This document shows, piece by piece, positions 42,988 through 51,371 of a stretch of DNA of 64,000 nt. A program made the translations under genes and the position numbers. The stretch's first letter is position 1; each line of letters begins with the position of its first letter. The notes below the pieces were generated by a model. The model ran no database searches. It had not been told where the DNA came from and saw only the letters and a program-made list of their open reading frames with translations. The stretch comes from JACMLD01 sp044227095 (GTDB lineage Bacteria > Bacteroidota > Bacteroidia > Chitinophagales > Chitinophagaceae): assembly GCA_044227095.1 (NCBI GenBank), contig JBGAFV010000001.1, positions 3,100,001-3,164,000 on the forward strand. The letters are read 5' to 3'.

Positions 42988-44321
42988 TATTTAATCACTG
43001 AAATGTAATAAACGTTCAACTTAATTTTACTGTTTGCATTTTGCGCATCACCAATTACTAACCTGTTCATAGCAGAAAAACGTTTGTCTGCAGGCGGAAT
43101 AAGCAATATGCCGTCTTTATTAATTGCCGGATTTATAATTTGCCCCTGAAGGTAAGTGGTTACATCGTATGTATAATTTGTGTTTACTCCATACACATCA
43201 TCTATAAACAGGTTTCCTGTTCCAACAGAAGCGGAGCCATTGGTTACAGTAGTAATAGGTAATCCGGGTTCATTAGCACCATCTGTTTGCGCACCATATA
43301 ATACAGGGGGCAGCGGATAAAAACCGCTATAGCTGTTTACAATTGGTTTTACAACCAGTTCTGCCCTTATTATTTTAATGAAATCGGAACGTTCTAGTAA
43401 TTTGCGAATGGTAGGGAAACTGACTTTAAGATAAAGGCCAGTTGCGGATTGCATATAACCAATGTTTCCTGTTGAGGTAGAAATAATTTCATTGTTTATT
43501 GTATTCAACGCTGCAAGCGGCGTTCCGCTTCTGTCTGCTGTTATCTGGTTAAACTGAAGTGGTTTGTTGAAAAAAGGAAAATCAAAATATTTAGCGTCCC
43601 TTGTAATATCTGTCTGGTGATAGTAAAGCCTCATTACTACACTATCCTTAAAATTGAAAATATTATTGTTGCTGGTAGCAGTAAGCTGAAGCCCTTTAAA
43701 ATAGTTTGTAAACTGCACATTGTCTTTAAGTATAGGATCTTTTGTTTTAATCATATTATACAACTCAATGCCTTTGGCATCACTCAGTCTTATGTTAGCG
43801 CTGTCTCCATTCAATGGTCGCAGCGTAAGTGTTCTTGTGCCCAGAGTGGTAGCTGTAGGCCAGCTATTGATGTTATAGAAGTTAATTTGATTTTCAGTAA
43901 ATTTTATTTCTGTTGCAAGCTGGTTTACTGCAATTGTAATGGGCAGGGTAGTATCGCCATAAAATCCACCGGTACATTTTGTAAGTAGCACCAGAGAATC
44001 GTATTGGGCGTTGTTTAAAAGATCTGTAAGTGTTGGAGGGGTTAGCTGCAGGTAAGAATTGGAAGTGGTTTTTCCAAAATAAGGATCTGTATAACTGCCC
44101 ACAATAACGTTTCCGGTTTGAGATGTAGCCACGGAATCTTTATATACCGTAGAAACGGTAGGGCTGATAGAGTCAACAAGTATAATATTGGTTAAACCAT
44201 TATCTATATATTGCTTGCCATAATCTATGGCAGTTTTTTGACAGCCAGTGGAAAAAATCAAAAGGGTAAAGGAAAAAATGGTAAGAGGAATTATTTTGAA
44301 AACAGCAGGGATATTCCGCAT
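42987..44321 (-). CDS. DUF4270 lipoprotein
   Basis: A 444-residue protein with a lipoprotein signal (LLIFSTGC, Cys about 27). It matches the DUF4270 pattern: VGSYTDPYFGKTTSNSYLQLTPP, YDSLVLLT, IAVNQL, FLRADFIKIIRAELVVKP and YDVTTYLQGQI. The role is unproven. The stop and the next start overlap (TAATG arrangement at 42987-42989), so both are made together. Divergent from a Kelch lipoprotein; three ACCGCCAAA repeats lie in the shared spacer. Confidence 0.9.
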   Translation of the reverse strand: MRNIPAVFKIIPLTIFSFTLLIFSTGCQKTAIDYGKQYIDNGLTNIILVDSISPTVSTVYKDSVATSQTGNVIVGSYTDPYFGKTTSNSYLQLTPPTLTDLLNNAQYDSLVLLTKCTGGFYGDTTLPITIAVNQLATEIKFTENQINFYNINSWPTATTLGTRTLTLRPLNGDSANIRLSDAKGIELYNMIKTKDPILKDNVQFTNYFKGLQLTATSNNNIFNFKDSVVMRLYYHQTDITRDAKYFDFPFFNKPLQFNQITADRSGTPLAALNTINNEIISTSTGNIGYMQSATGLYLKVSFPTIRKLLERSDFIKIIRAELVVKPIVNSYSGFYPLPPVLYGAQTDGANEPGLPITTVTNGSASVGTGNLFIDDVYGVNTNYTYDVTTYLQGQIINPAINKDGILLIPPADKRFSAMNRLVIGDAQNANSKIKLNVYYISVIK

Positions 44322-44602
44322 CGCACAAAAAATTTGAGCAATGTTCGCTAATTACGTGTTACGATTTTGTTAGTATGTACCATCATTGTATTTTTACCGC
44401 CAAATGGGCTTTTTTTATAGACTAACGTATTTTGGCCTTTTTATGCTTTAAAGGGGCATTTTAGAGAGAAAAATACGTTCGTATATTTATTATTGCCCTT
44501 CATCAGGTATTTTGCATCAAATTTCCATTTTAACGATTACTGATATACCTTATCAAGTAGTTTCACCGCCAAATATTTTACCGCCAAACAAAAAAACAAT
44601 CT
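44322..44602. promoter_or_regulatory. Divergent control region with three ACCGCCAAA direct repeats
   Basis: ACCGCCAAA occurs at 44396-44404, 44565-44573 and 44580-44588; the last two start 15 bases apart and lie 15-38 bases before the Kelch ATG. A repeated 9-mer at this position suggests a binding site, but no regulator can be named. Confidence 0.55.
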
Positions 44603-45613
44603 ATGAAGCGTGTATTTTCTTATGTTCTGCTTATTGGAAGTTCTTTATTTTTTCTGTATTCGTGCACTAAATCTACCTCAACAACCTCAACGCTTATCGG
44701 TAACTGGGTAAAACGTTCAGATTTTGATGGTGTTGCAAGAAGTGAGGCCGTTTCTTTTGTAATTGGAGATACCGCTTATATTACTACAGGCTATGATGGA
44801 ACAGTTCGATTGACCGACACATGGAAATATGATGTTGTAAACAATTATTGGCTTCAAAAAGCCTCTTTCCCTGGAGATGCAAGAAGTTCTGCTACAGGTT
44901 TCAGCACTTCTACAAAGGGATATGTTACAACAGGGTTTAACGGAATCAACAAATTAAAAGATACCTACGAGTTTAACCCCGTAACAAACGTATGGACTAA
45001 GAAAGCAGATTTTGGTGGTACAGCAAGAATTGATGCAGTTGGTTTTGGCATCAGCGATAAAGGTTATGTTACTACCGGAAATGATGGTAATGATTTGAAA
45101 GATTTCTGGATGTACGATCCTACTGCCGATAGCTGGACACAGAAAGTGAGCTTGGGTGGTTCTAAACGTTCTGGTGCTGTTGCATTTGTTTATAAGAATG
45201 TTGGTTATGTAGTAACCGGTATTAATAACGGACAAACTGTAAATGATTTTTGGGCTTACGATCCCGCTGCTGATAAATGGACGGAAAAAAGGTTTATTAC
45301 CAATGTTAGCACAGATACTTATGATGATACTTATACAACTATCGTAAGAAGTAATGCCGCTGCATTTGTAGTTGGCGATTATGCATTTATTGCTACAGGA
45401 GAAAGTGGTAGTATTCTGAAAAGTGTTTGGCAATATACTTTTGCAGATGATACATGGATTCAAAAAACAGATTGGGAAGGTCTTGAAAGAACTGGTGCAG
45501 TAGGCTTTGGCGTAAAAGGCAGGGGCTTTCTTGGTACCGGCAGAAACAGCACTTACCGCTTTGATGATTTCAGGGAATTTCTTCCAACGGCAACTTATGA
45601 TGTTAACGACTAA
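44603..45613 (+). CDS. Kelch-repeat lipoprotein
   Basis: A 336-residue protein with a lipoprotein signal (LFFLYSC, Cys 21). Repeated blades carry the Kelch pattern of paired G's with a Y and W spaced behind: GDTAYITTGYDG, DTWKYDVVNNYWLQKASFPGDARS, KGYVTTGFNGINKLKDTYEFNPVTNVWTKKADF, and so on, about six in all. It folds as a beta-propeller for binding. The last 17 bases overlap the next gene's start. Confidence 0.9.
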   Translation: MKRVFSYVLLIGSSLFFLYSCTKSTSTTSTLIGNWVKRSDFDGVARSEAVSFVIGDTAYITTGYDGTVRLTDTWKYDVVNNYWLQKASFPGDARSSATGFSTSTKGYVTTGFNGINKLKDTYEFNPVTNVWTKKADFGGTARIDAVGFGISDKGYVTTGNDGNDLKDFWMYDPTADSWTQKVSLGGSKRSGAVAFVYKNVGYVVTGINNGQTVNDFWAYDPAADKWTEKRFITNVSTDTYDDTYTTIVRSNAAAFVVGDYAFIATGESGSILKSVWQYTFADDTWIQKTDWEGLERTGAVGFGVKGRGFLGTGRNSTYRFDDFREFLPTATYDVND

Positions 45614-45947
45614 GAAAAACGTATTCATCTGGGCTTTATCTGCCCTGATGCTGGCGGCAGGAACTTATTTAATACTTTCTTCAGATAAACAAAAACAGGC
45701 AGCAAGCGATTTGCTGCCTGTTGAGTTACATGCCATCAAGCTAAGCGATGGTTGGGGATATGAAGTATTGGTGGATAATAAAGTGTATATACACCAGGAT
45801 TGCATTCCGGCTATTTCTACTTACAAAAGATTTAAATCTGAAGCCGACGCACTTTTAATTGGCAATAAAGTTGTTGCTAAAATTAAAGAAGGAAAAAAAC
45901 CGGCGCTTTCTGTTCAGGATATTACTGATGCGCACATCACTTACTAA
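45597..45947 (+). CDS. DUF4907 protein
   Basis: From ATG 45597 the product has 116 residues with one N-terminal membrane segment (about 9-25). The rest fits the DUF4907 pattern (GWGYEVLVDNKVYIHQDCIPAISTYKRFKSEADALLIGNKVVAKIKEGKKPALSVQDI). It overlaps the Kelch gene by 17 bases, so translation is coupled. The neighbourhood DUF4270 / Kelch / DUF4907 recurs in related genomes, to my knowledge; its function is not known. Confidence 0.85.
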   Translation: MMLTTKKNVFIWALSALMLAAGTYLILSSDKQKQAASDLLPVELHAIKLSDGWGYEVLVDNKVYIHQDCIPAISTYKRFKSEADALLIGNKVVAKIKEGKKPALSVQDITDAHITY

Positions 45948-45989
45948 TACATTTGCCGATATTAGGTTGCAGAAATTTTTCGATCTGCT

Positions 45990-46688
45990 CTAGGAATTCG
46001 CTCTTATAATTTCTAGCAGGTTATTGCGGTAGCTATTGCCAATAGGCAATATTTTATCTGCAATCTCCACTTCTTTTTTAGTAATGCTGTCTATATGATT
46101 GAGTGAAACAATGTACGATCTGTGAATGCGTACAAAATCTTTGGAAGGCAATCTTTCTGAAAATGTTTTTAAATTTTGAAGGGTGATAATCGGTTTGCTT
46201 TTTTTGGTGATGTATACCTGTGTATAATCTTTCAGGCCTTCGCAAAAAATAATATCCTCGTAGTTTACTTTTAAAATCCTGTATTCCGATTTAATAAAAA
46301 AATACTTTTCATACTTGTGGCTTTTTTCAGACCTGCTGCCAAGTATTTCCAAGAGTGCCCTGTTTACTGCTTCCAGAAAAACAGGATACGATAAAGGTGC
46401 ACCATTTACTGTAAGGCTTGTTGACGCATTTGCGCCTTCTTCTTCATTTGTGCAAATAAAAACCGGTGCCTTATCTTTTTCTGTGAGATCCTTTTTAATC
46501 TGAGAATATTGTTTTGAATTCAGGAAAATAATATCCGGTGTAGACGTATTAATCAATTGCACCGTTTCCTTTATGGTAGATGTAGTAGCTTCTAAAGTAA
46601 GGCTGCTGGTTTTTTCAATAAACCCTTTTAGCTGGTTATTGCTTTCCGGCGTGTCTTTAACCAATAAACATTTTAAAGTCATAAGCAT
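45990..46688 (-). CDS. LytTR DNA-binding protein with degenerate receiver domain
   Basis: A 232-residue protein. The C-terminal LytTR domain (about 130-225) is intact: YFFIKSEYRILKVNYEDIIFCEGLKDYTQVYI, LPSKDFVRIHRSYIV and NHIDSITKKEVEI. The N-terminal half looks like a receiver fold, but the phospho-acceptor Asp is Asn57 (IIFLNSKQ), the Asp-Asp pair is LVKD and the conserved Lys before Pro is replaced (PLSYPVF). It is therefore likely phosphorylation-independent. There is no neighbouring histidine kinase. ATG at M3 is an alternative start. Confidence 0.88.
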   Translation of the reverse strand: MLMTLKCLLVKDTPESNNQLKGFIEKTSSLTLEATTSTIKETVQLINTSTPDIIFLNSKQYSQIKKDLTEKDKAPVFICTNEEEGANASTSLTVNGAPLSYPVFLEAVNRALLEILGSRSEKSHKYEKYFFIKSEYRILKVNYEDIIFCEGLKDYTQVYITKKSKPIITLQNLKTFSERLPSKDFVRIHRSYIVSLNHIDSITKKEVEIADKILPIGNSYRNNLLEIIRANS

Positions 46689-47020
46689 GGAATGAAAGTC
46701 TGGTGCAATTTCTGCATAAGTATGGTTAAAGGGCGGTTAACCGTATTAGGCTTTGCTTAAAATAGACGGAACCCTTAATTTTTGGGGTGAATCTCAAAAC
46801 CCTTCAGGGCAATTTAGGATCTTTTTGCTGATTTTATTTTTCTGCAAGCCCTAAGGATATGTGATAATTGAAGCAGTTGGTTGAAATAATAGCCTCAAAA
46901 TGTGCAACTTGATGGTTTTCAATAACGAACTTTGGTATTGCTATAACAATGAAAAGACCCTAAAAGCCGTTCTATTAAGCGAGTTAGGGATATATCTAGG
47001 CAGGTTAAAATTTTACATTT
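46689..47020. other. 332-bp divergent intergenic region
   Basis: Between the LytTR-like gene and the MORN-like gene. CGGTTAACCG at 46734-46743 is a perfect 10-bp palindrome, 46 bases upstream of the LytTR-like start, and could be an operator. No other structure seen. Confidence 0.4.
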
Positions 47021-47692
47021 ATGCGTTTGCTTTTATTTATGTGCTGTTTGTTTTGTATAGGGGCGCAGGCCCAGCTTAAAAATTACACCATTGGAGTAAA
47101 AGGCGATACTTTAAATGGAATTGACAAGAATGGCAAAAAACAGGGCAAATGGGTTATCCGTTATGAAGAGGTGAGAGGGGAGCCCGGTTATGAAGAAGAA
47201 GGTGTATTTATTAATGACCGTAAAGAAGGTGTATGGAGAAAGTTTACATTAATGGGAGATCGCTTTGCTGAAGAAAATTACCATTGGGGATTTAAAGATG
47301 GCGAAAGCAAATATTTTAACATTAATGGAGATTTGGTAAAAGAAGAAAGCTGGCGTGCTTTTAATCCCGATAAACAGTACGACACTATTGATGTGGAAGA
47401 TGTAACCAACCCCGATCATTATACCAAAGTTGTTGTAAAGAATGAAGGCTCTTCCTTAAAAAATGGCCCCTGGAAATATTATGATCCCTCTGCAGGGTTT
47501 ATTACCAAAACAGAATTTTGGGTATTAGGCAAATTGCAGGATAGCAATAACCCGCTGGGCGGAAGCACCACAAAAAAGAGCAGTACTGATAGCAGCGCAG
47601 CAGTAAAAGCAAAACCAAAAGAAGTGCTTGAATTTGAAAAGAAAAATTCGGGCAAGAAAAAACTAAAAGTGAGGGATGGCAGTACTTTTTAA
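47021..47692 (+). CDS. Exported MORN/YwqK-like repeat protein
   Basis: A 223-residue product with a signal peptide (ending GAQAQ). GKKQGKWVIRYEEVRGEPGYEEEGVFINDRKEGVWRKF and ENYHWGFKDGESKYFNINGDLV show the G-x-W/Y-x-x-Y spacing of MORN-variant repeats found in YwqK-type proteins. The Lys/Ser-rich C-terminus is disordered. These repeats sit on bacterial surfaces and outside, but no precise role is known. Confidence 0.8.
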   Translation: MRLLLFMCCLFCIGAQAQLKNYTIGVKGDTLNGIDKNGKKQGKWVIRYEEVRGEPGYEEEGVFINDRKEGVWRKFTLMGDRFAEENYHWGFKDGESKYFNINGDLVKEESWRAFNPDKQYDTIDVEDVTNPDHYTKVVVKNEGSSLKNGPWKYYDPSAGFITKTEFWVLGKLQDSNNPLGGSTTKKSSTDSSAAVKAKPKEVLEFEKKNSGKKKLKVRDGSTF

Positions 47693-47759
47693 AATGTAGT
47701 ATTCAGAGTTCAAAAATATTGATAGACTTCTTGCATAATTCTTACATTACTCTTAATAT

Positions 47760-48764
47760 TTAGCTTATAGCGGTTGAATCTCTTTCAATCAGCGAAGAAC
47801 TGATGATTTTACTCACCGGGTTTGTTTTTTTCTTATCGAGCAATTGAAATAAAATATTGGCTGCTTCTTTTCCCATATCAAAAGCAGGCTGGGTAATGGT
47901 TGTTAAAGAAGGATTGAGTAATGATGCAGTCTCCAGGTTAGAAAAGCTTACAATCTTTATTTGTTTTGGTATAGATAGTTGTAAATCTTTAGCCACATGG
48001 TAACAAACAATGCCCAGGCTTTCAATAGAAGACAATATGCCATTTGGCTTTAATGATGAAACAGCTTTTTTAATAGCCTGGTAATTTTCTTTTCCATCAA
48101 AGTCGCAGTCAATAATCAGTTTTTCGTTTAAGGGTAACTGTGAATGTGCAAGTGCATCTTTATAGCCTTGCAGGCGCATCTTCCCTGCCATCAGGTTTTT
48201 TAAAGCCATTAAGTACATTATTTTTTTACAGCCCTGTTTTATTAAATGTATCGTTGCTTTGTAACTGCTTTCATAATCATCCGTCGTTACATTTAGCATA
48301 TCGCCGGATTCGCAAACCCTGTCAAACAAAATAACAGGCAGCCTTTTATTAAGCTCAGCAATATGGTCATAATTACCAGTTTGGCTGGAAAGAGAAATCA
48401 ATAAACCATCGGCCCTTCCATTAGCAAGACTGTTTACAAAACCTGCTTCGTTTTCTGCATTTTCATGCGTAAGGTAAATAAGTACCTGGTAGCCTTTCTG
48501 ACGGGCAATTTCTTCAATTCCATTAATAGCCTGAGAAAAAAAATTGTTGGCCAGTTCAGGAAAAATTACTGCAATGTTTTTGCTTTTTTGTTCGCGGAGG
48601 CCTGAAGCAAAAGGATTAGGCTGATAATTAAGTTTTCTTGCAAGATCCCAAACTTTTTTTCGGGTTTCGGGCCTTATCTGGTAACTATCCCGCAAAGCTC
48701 TGGAAACTGTAGCAATGGATAAGTTCAGTTCATCGGCAAGTCTTTGTATGTTCACTTTATCCAT
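47760..48764 (-). CDS. LacI-family transcriptional regulator
   Basis: A 334-residue regulator with an N-terminal HTH (VNIQRLADELNLSIATVSRALRDSYQIRPETRKKVWDLARKLNYQPNPFASGLR) and a periplasmic-binding-protein-like ligand domain (about 62-330; NIAVIFPELANNFFSQAINGIEEIARQKGY). It presumably binds a sugar and controls the genes marked by TGAAAACGTTTTCA palindromes. Transcribed divergently from the sugar symporter; the palindrome 48796-48809 sits in the shared spacer, so autoregulation is also likely. Confidence 0.95.
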   Translation of the reverse strand: MDKVNIQRLADELNLSIATVSRALRDSYQIRPETRKKVWDLARKLNYQPNPFASGLREQKSKNIAVIFPELANNFFSQAINGIEEIARQKGYQVLIYLTHENAENEAGFVNSLANGRADGLLISLSSQTGNYDHIAELNKRLPVILFDRVCESGDMLNVTTDDYESSYKATIHLIKQGCKKIMYLMALKNLMAGKMRLQGYKDALAHSQLPLNEKLIIDCDFDGKENYQAIKKAVSSLKPNGILSSIESLGIVCYHVAKDLQLSIPKQIKIVSFSNLETASLLNPSLTTITQPAFDMGKEAANILFQLLDKKKTNPVSKIISSSLIERDSTAIS

Positions 48765-48795
48765 TTGCTAATCCTTTTGTACAGAAAAAATAACC

Positions 48796-48809
48796 TGAAA
48801 ACGTTTTCA
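48796..48809. promoter_or_regulatory. LacI-type operator between the regulator and symporter genes
   Basis: TGAAAACGTTTTCA is a perfect 14-bp palindrome with the central CG of LacI/GalR-family sites. It is 32 bases from the LacI start and 120 from the symporter start. Confidence 0.85.
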
Positions 48810-48929
48810 CAAATAAATATATCAAAATTGTGAAAGGGCGTAAAATCTATTTTAGTTTTAGAAGAATAATATTGCTACAATTGCAATAGAACTCATTCTG
48901 AGTAAAAACTAACTAACTATCTTGCCTGC

Positions 48930-50618
48930 ATGAACCAATTAAAGCCTGGTGATTACGCCATATTTGCTATATACTTTGTGTTTATTTCTTTGTATGGTTA
49001 TTATATATACAAAAAGAAAAAAACCAGTCAACAAGGCGCCAAAGATTTTTTTCTTGCAGAAGGTTCACTTACATGGTGGGCCATTGGTGCTTCGCTGATT
49101 GCATCAAATATTTCAGCAGAACATTTTATTGGTATGTCGGGTTCTGGTTTTGCACTAGGTCTTGCTATATCTACATATGAATGGATGGCAGCCGCCACAC
49201 TTGTTATTGTTGCCGTAGTTTTTCTTCCTGTGTACCTTAAGAATAAGATTTATACCATGCCGCAATTTCTGAAAGAGCGGTATAATAGTACGGTTAGTAC
49301 AGTAATGGCTATTTTCTGGTTGCTGGTGTATGTATTTGTAAACCTAACTTCCATTATTTATCTCGGTGCGCTTGCTATTTCTTCAGTATCTACTATTCCC
49401 TTTGCTGTATCTGTTTCCTGTCTTGCTTTATTTGCTGTAATTGTAACGCTGGGTGGAATGAAAGTAATTGGCTATACCGATGTAGTGCAGGTATTCGTTC
49501 TTATACTAGGCGGATTAACCACAACTTATCTTGCATTAACATTGGTATCTGGTCATTTTGGTTTTGGAAGGGATGCATTTAAGGGGTTGCTATTGTTAAA
49601 GGATAAAGCACCGGAGCATTTTCATATGGTCTTTAATAAATCAAATCCTTATTTTAAAGATTTGCCAGGCCTTTCTGTACTTATTGGCGGTATGTGGATC
49701 AATAATCTTAATTACTGGGGCTGCAATCAATACATCATACAACGGGCATTGGGTGCTGATTTAAAAACAGCCCGCAGCGGAATTTTATTTGCGGCTTTTT
49801 TAAAACTGATGATACCCATTATAGCCGTAATACCCGGCATTGCCGCATATGTTTTGTATAACCAGGGTGTTTTTAAATCTTCTTTAATTGATGCGGCAAC
49901 AGGTGCTGTAAAACCAGATAAAGCTTATCCTACATTGCTTAATCTTTTACCAGAAGGTATGAAAGGGCTTGCTTTTGCCGCATTGGTAGCCGCAGTTATT
50001 GCTTCACTTGCAGGAAAAGCAAATAGTATTTCAACAATCTTTTCGCTGGATATTTATAAGCCTTATTTTAATAAAGAAGCAAGCGAAAAAAAATTAATCA
50101 GTGTTGGCAGATGGGCAGTTATTATAAGTATGCTGATAGCTGCAATCATTGCACCCGCACTTAGTGCGCTGGATCAGGCTTACCAGTTTATACAGGAATA
50201 TGTTGGGTTTATATCTCCTGGTGTGTTGGCTATTTTCCTGCTTGGTATTTTTTGGAAACGAACCAGTTCTGCGGCAGCACTTACGGCAGCAGTGCTTACC
50301 ATTCCATTATCCATTGTGCTAAAGGTGCTGCCTAAGTTTATGAATTTACAATTCCTGGCGCCTTACGGCTTTTCTTCCCCGGTTAAGCAATCAGACGGAT
50401 CTATTTTATACGAAATGCCTTTTCTCGACAGCATGTCGGTTGTTTTTGTAACACTCATTGCGTTAATGGTAATAATAAGTTTGGTTGATCCTAAAACAAA
50501 AAATGCAAAACGTATTATTGATGTAGATACATCTTTGTTCCGCAGCTCTCCTTCATTTATTGTTGGTTCTGTTTTAATAGCAGGTATCCTTTCTGCATTG
50601 TATATTGTTTTCTGGTAG
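48930..50618 (+). CDS. SGLT-type sodium:sugar symporter
   Basis: A 562-residue membrane protein with about 14 segments. The segment 1 region SLTWWAIGASLIASNISAEHFIGMSGSGFALGLAISTYEWMAA is the hallmark of vSGLT-like sodium/galactose or glucose symporters. Segment 8 area includes ALVAAVIASLAGKANSISTIFSLDIY, with residues that bind sodium in the family. The divergent LacI and operator suggest control by the transported sugar. The exact sugar is not inferable. Confidence 0.92.
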   Translation: MNQLKPGDYAIFAIYFVFISLYGYYIYKKKKTSQQGAKDFFLAEGSLTWWAIGASLIASNISAEHFIGMSGSGFALGLAISTYEWMAAATLVIVAVVFLPVYLKNKIYTMPQFLKERYNSTVSTVMAIFWLLVYVFVNLTSIIYLGALAISSVSTIPFAVSVSCLALFAVIVTLGGMKVIGYTDVVQVFVLILGGLTTTYLALTLVSGHFGFGRDAFKGLLLLKDKAPEHFHMVFNKSNPYFKDLPGLSVLIGGMWINNLNYWGCNQYIIQRALGADLKTARSGILFAAFLKLMIPIIAVIPGIAAYVLYNQGVFKSSLIDAATGAVKPDKAYPTLLNLLPEGMKGLAFAALVAAVIASLAGKANSISTIFSLDIYKPYFNKEASEKKLISVGRWAVIISMLIAAIIAPALSALDQAYQFIQEYVGFISPGVLAIFLLGIFWKRTSSAAALTAAVLTIPLSIVLKVLPKFMNLQFLAPYGFSSPVKQSDGSILYEMPFLDSMSVVFVTLIALMVIISLVDPKTKNAKRIIDVDTSLFRSSPSFIVGSVLIAGILSALYIVFW

Positions 50619-50663
50619 TATTGTGTTGATTTAAGATATCAATATAGGGTTTGTTTTAACGGG

Positions 50664-51197
50664 CTATTCTACCCACCGGTAGTATTGGTTAATGCCATAT
50701 AACTTTTGGCAGTTGGTTTGTTTCCTTTTTGAAATTTTTTCTGCTTTGTATTTTGTTTTCTGCTTAAAGTACCAATCTTTTAAATTCTTTTCATAGCGTG
50801 GTTTATTGGTATTGATAAATAAGAAGTCATAAAAAGACCAGCAGTCTTTGCCGGTTTCATCAATTACAATTGAATCAAACTGAATTTTTGTAACAAGAAA
50901 AGCGGGGAAGCTGGCAATTTCAGTTAAAGCAAATTGTGCTATTTCCCCAACGTTTAATCTTGTTTTTTTACAGTGAAATTTAACATTGGTTACTGTTGTA
51001 TCGGTAAGTTTATCAATTAAAAATTGAATTGCTTTGTCGCCTTTAGCAATAATTCTCCAGTACAAATCTGCTGAGCAATCCAAAGTATCTGCTTTTAAAT
51101 ATTGTAAACTGTCAACCATTATTTTAATATCCTGATTTTGCCCAAACGAAAGCAATTGTATGTAAAGCAATAATGCAATAACAATTATTTTTTTCAT
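50664..51197 (-). CDS. Exported hypothetical protein
   Basis: A 177-residue product with a signal peptide (MKKIIVIALLLYIQLLSFGQ). The body is helical with Cys residues at about 41, 76, 119 and 162. DLYWRIIAKGDKAIQFLIDKLTDTTVTNVKFHCKKTRLNVGEIAQFALTEIASFPAFLVTKIQ resembles small exported HEAT-like regions. I recognise no named family. It lies between the symporter and SusD genes on the strand of the latter. Confidence 0.7.
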   Translation of the reverse strand: MKKIIVIALLLYIQLLSFGQNQDIKIMVDSLQYLKADTLDCSADLYWRIIAKGDKAIQFLIDKLTDTTVTNVKFHCKKTRLNVGEIAQFALTEIASFPAFLVTKIQFDSIVIDETGKDCWSFYDFLFINTNKPRYEKNLKDWYFKQKTKYKAEKISKRKQTNCQKLYGINQYYRWVE

Positions 51198-51309
51198 AAA
51201 GGTTCATATTCAGATGCGTCTGTTTTGCATACTGCATATGTAACTCAAAGTTTTAATTTCAAAAATTCCTGCGTTTGTTGCTCAGTTTTTTTTGAAAGTA
51301 TAAGCAATA

Positions 51310-51350
51310 AAAAAGCCGATGGATCTCTTTATGAGATCCATCGGCTTTTT
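51310..51350. terminator. Bidirectional terminator after the SusD gene
   Basis: AAAAAGCCGATGGATCTC (51310-51327) pairs exactly with 51333-51350, an 18-bp stem with a 5-base loop. A's and T's on the flanks let it work in both directions. Confidence 0.92.
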
Positions 51351-51371
51351 TATTATCAGAACTATTTATTA

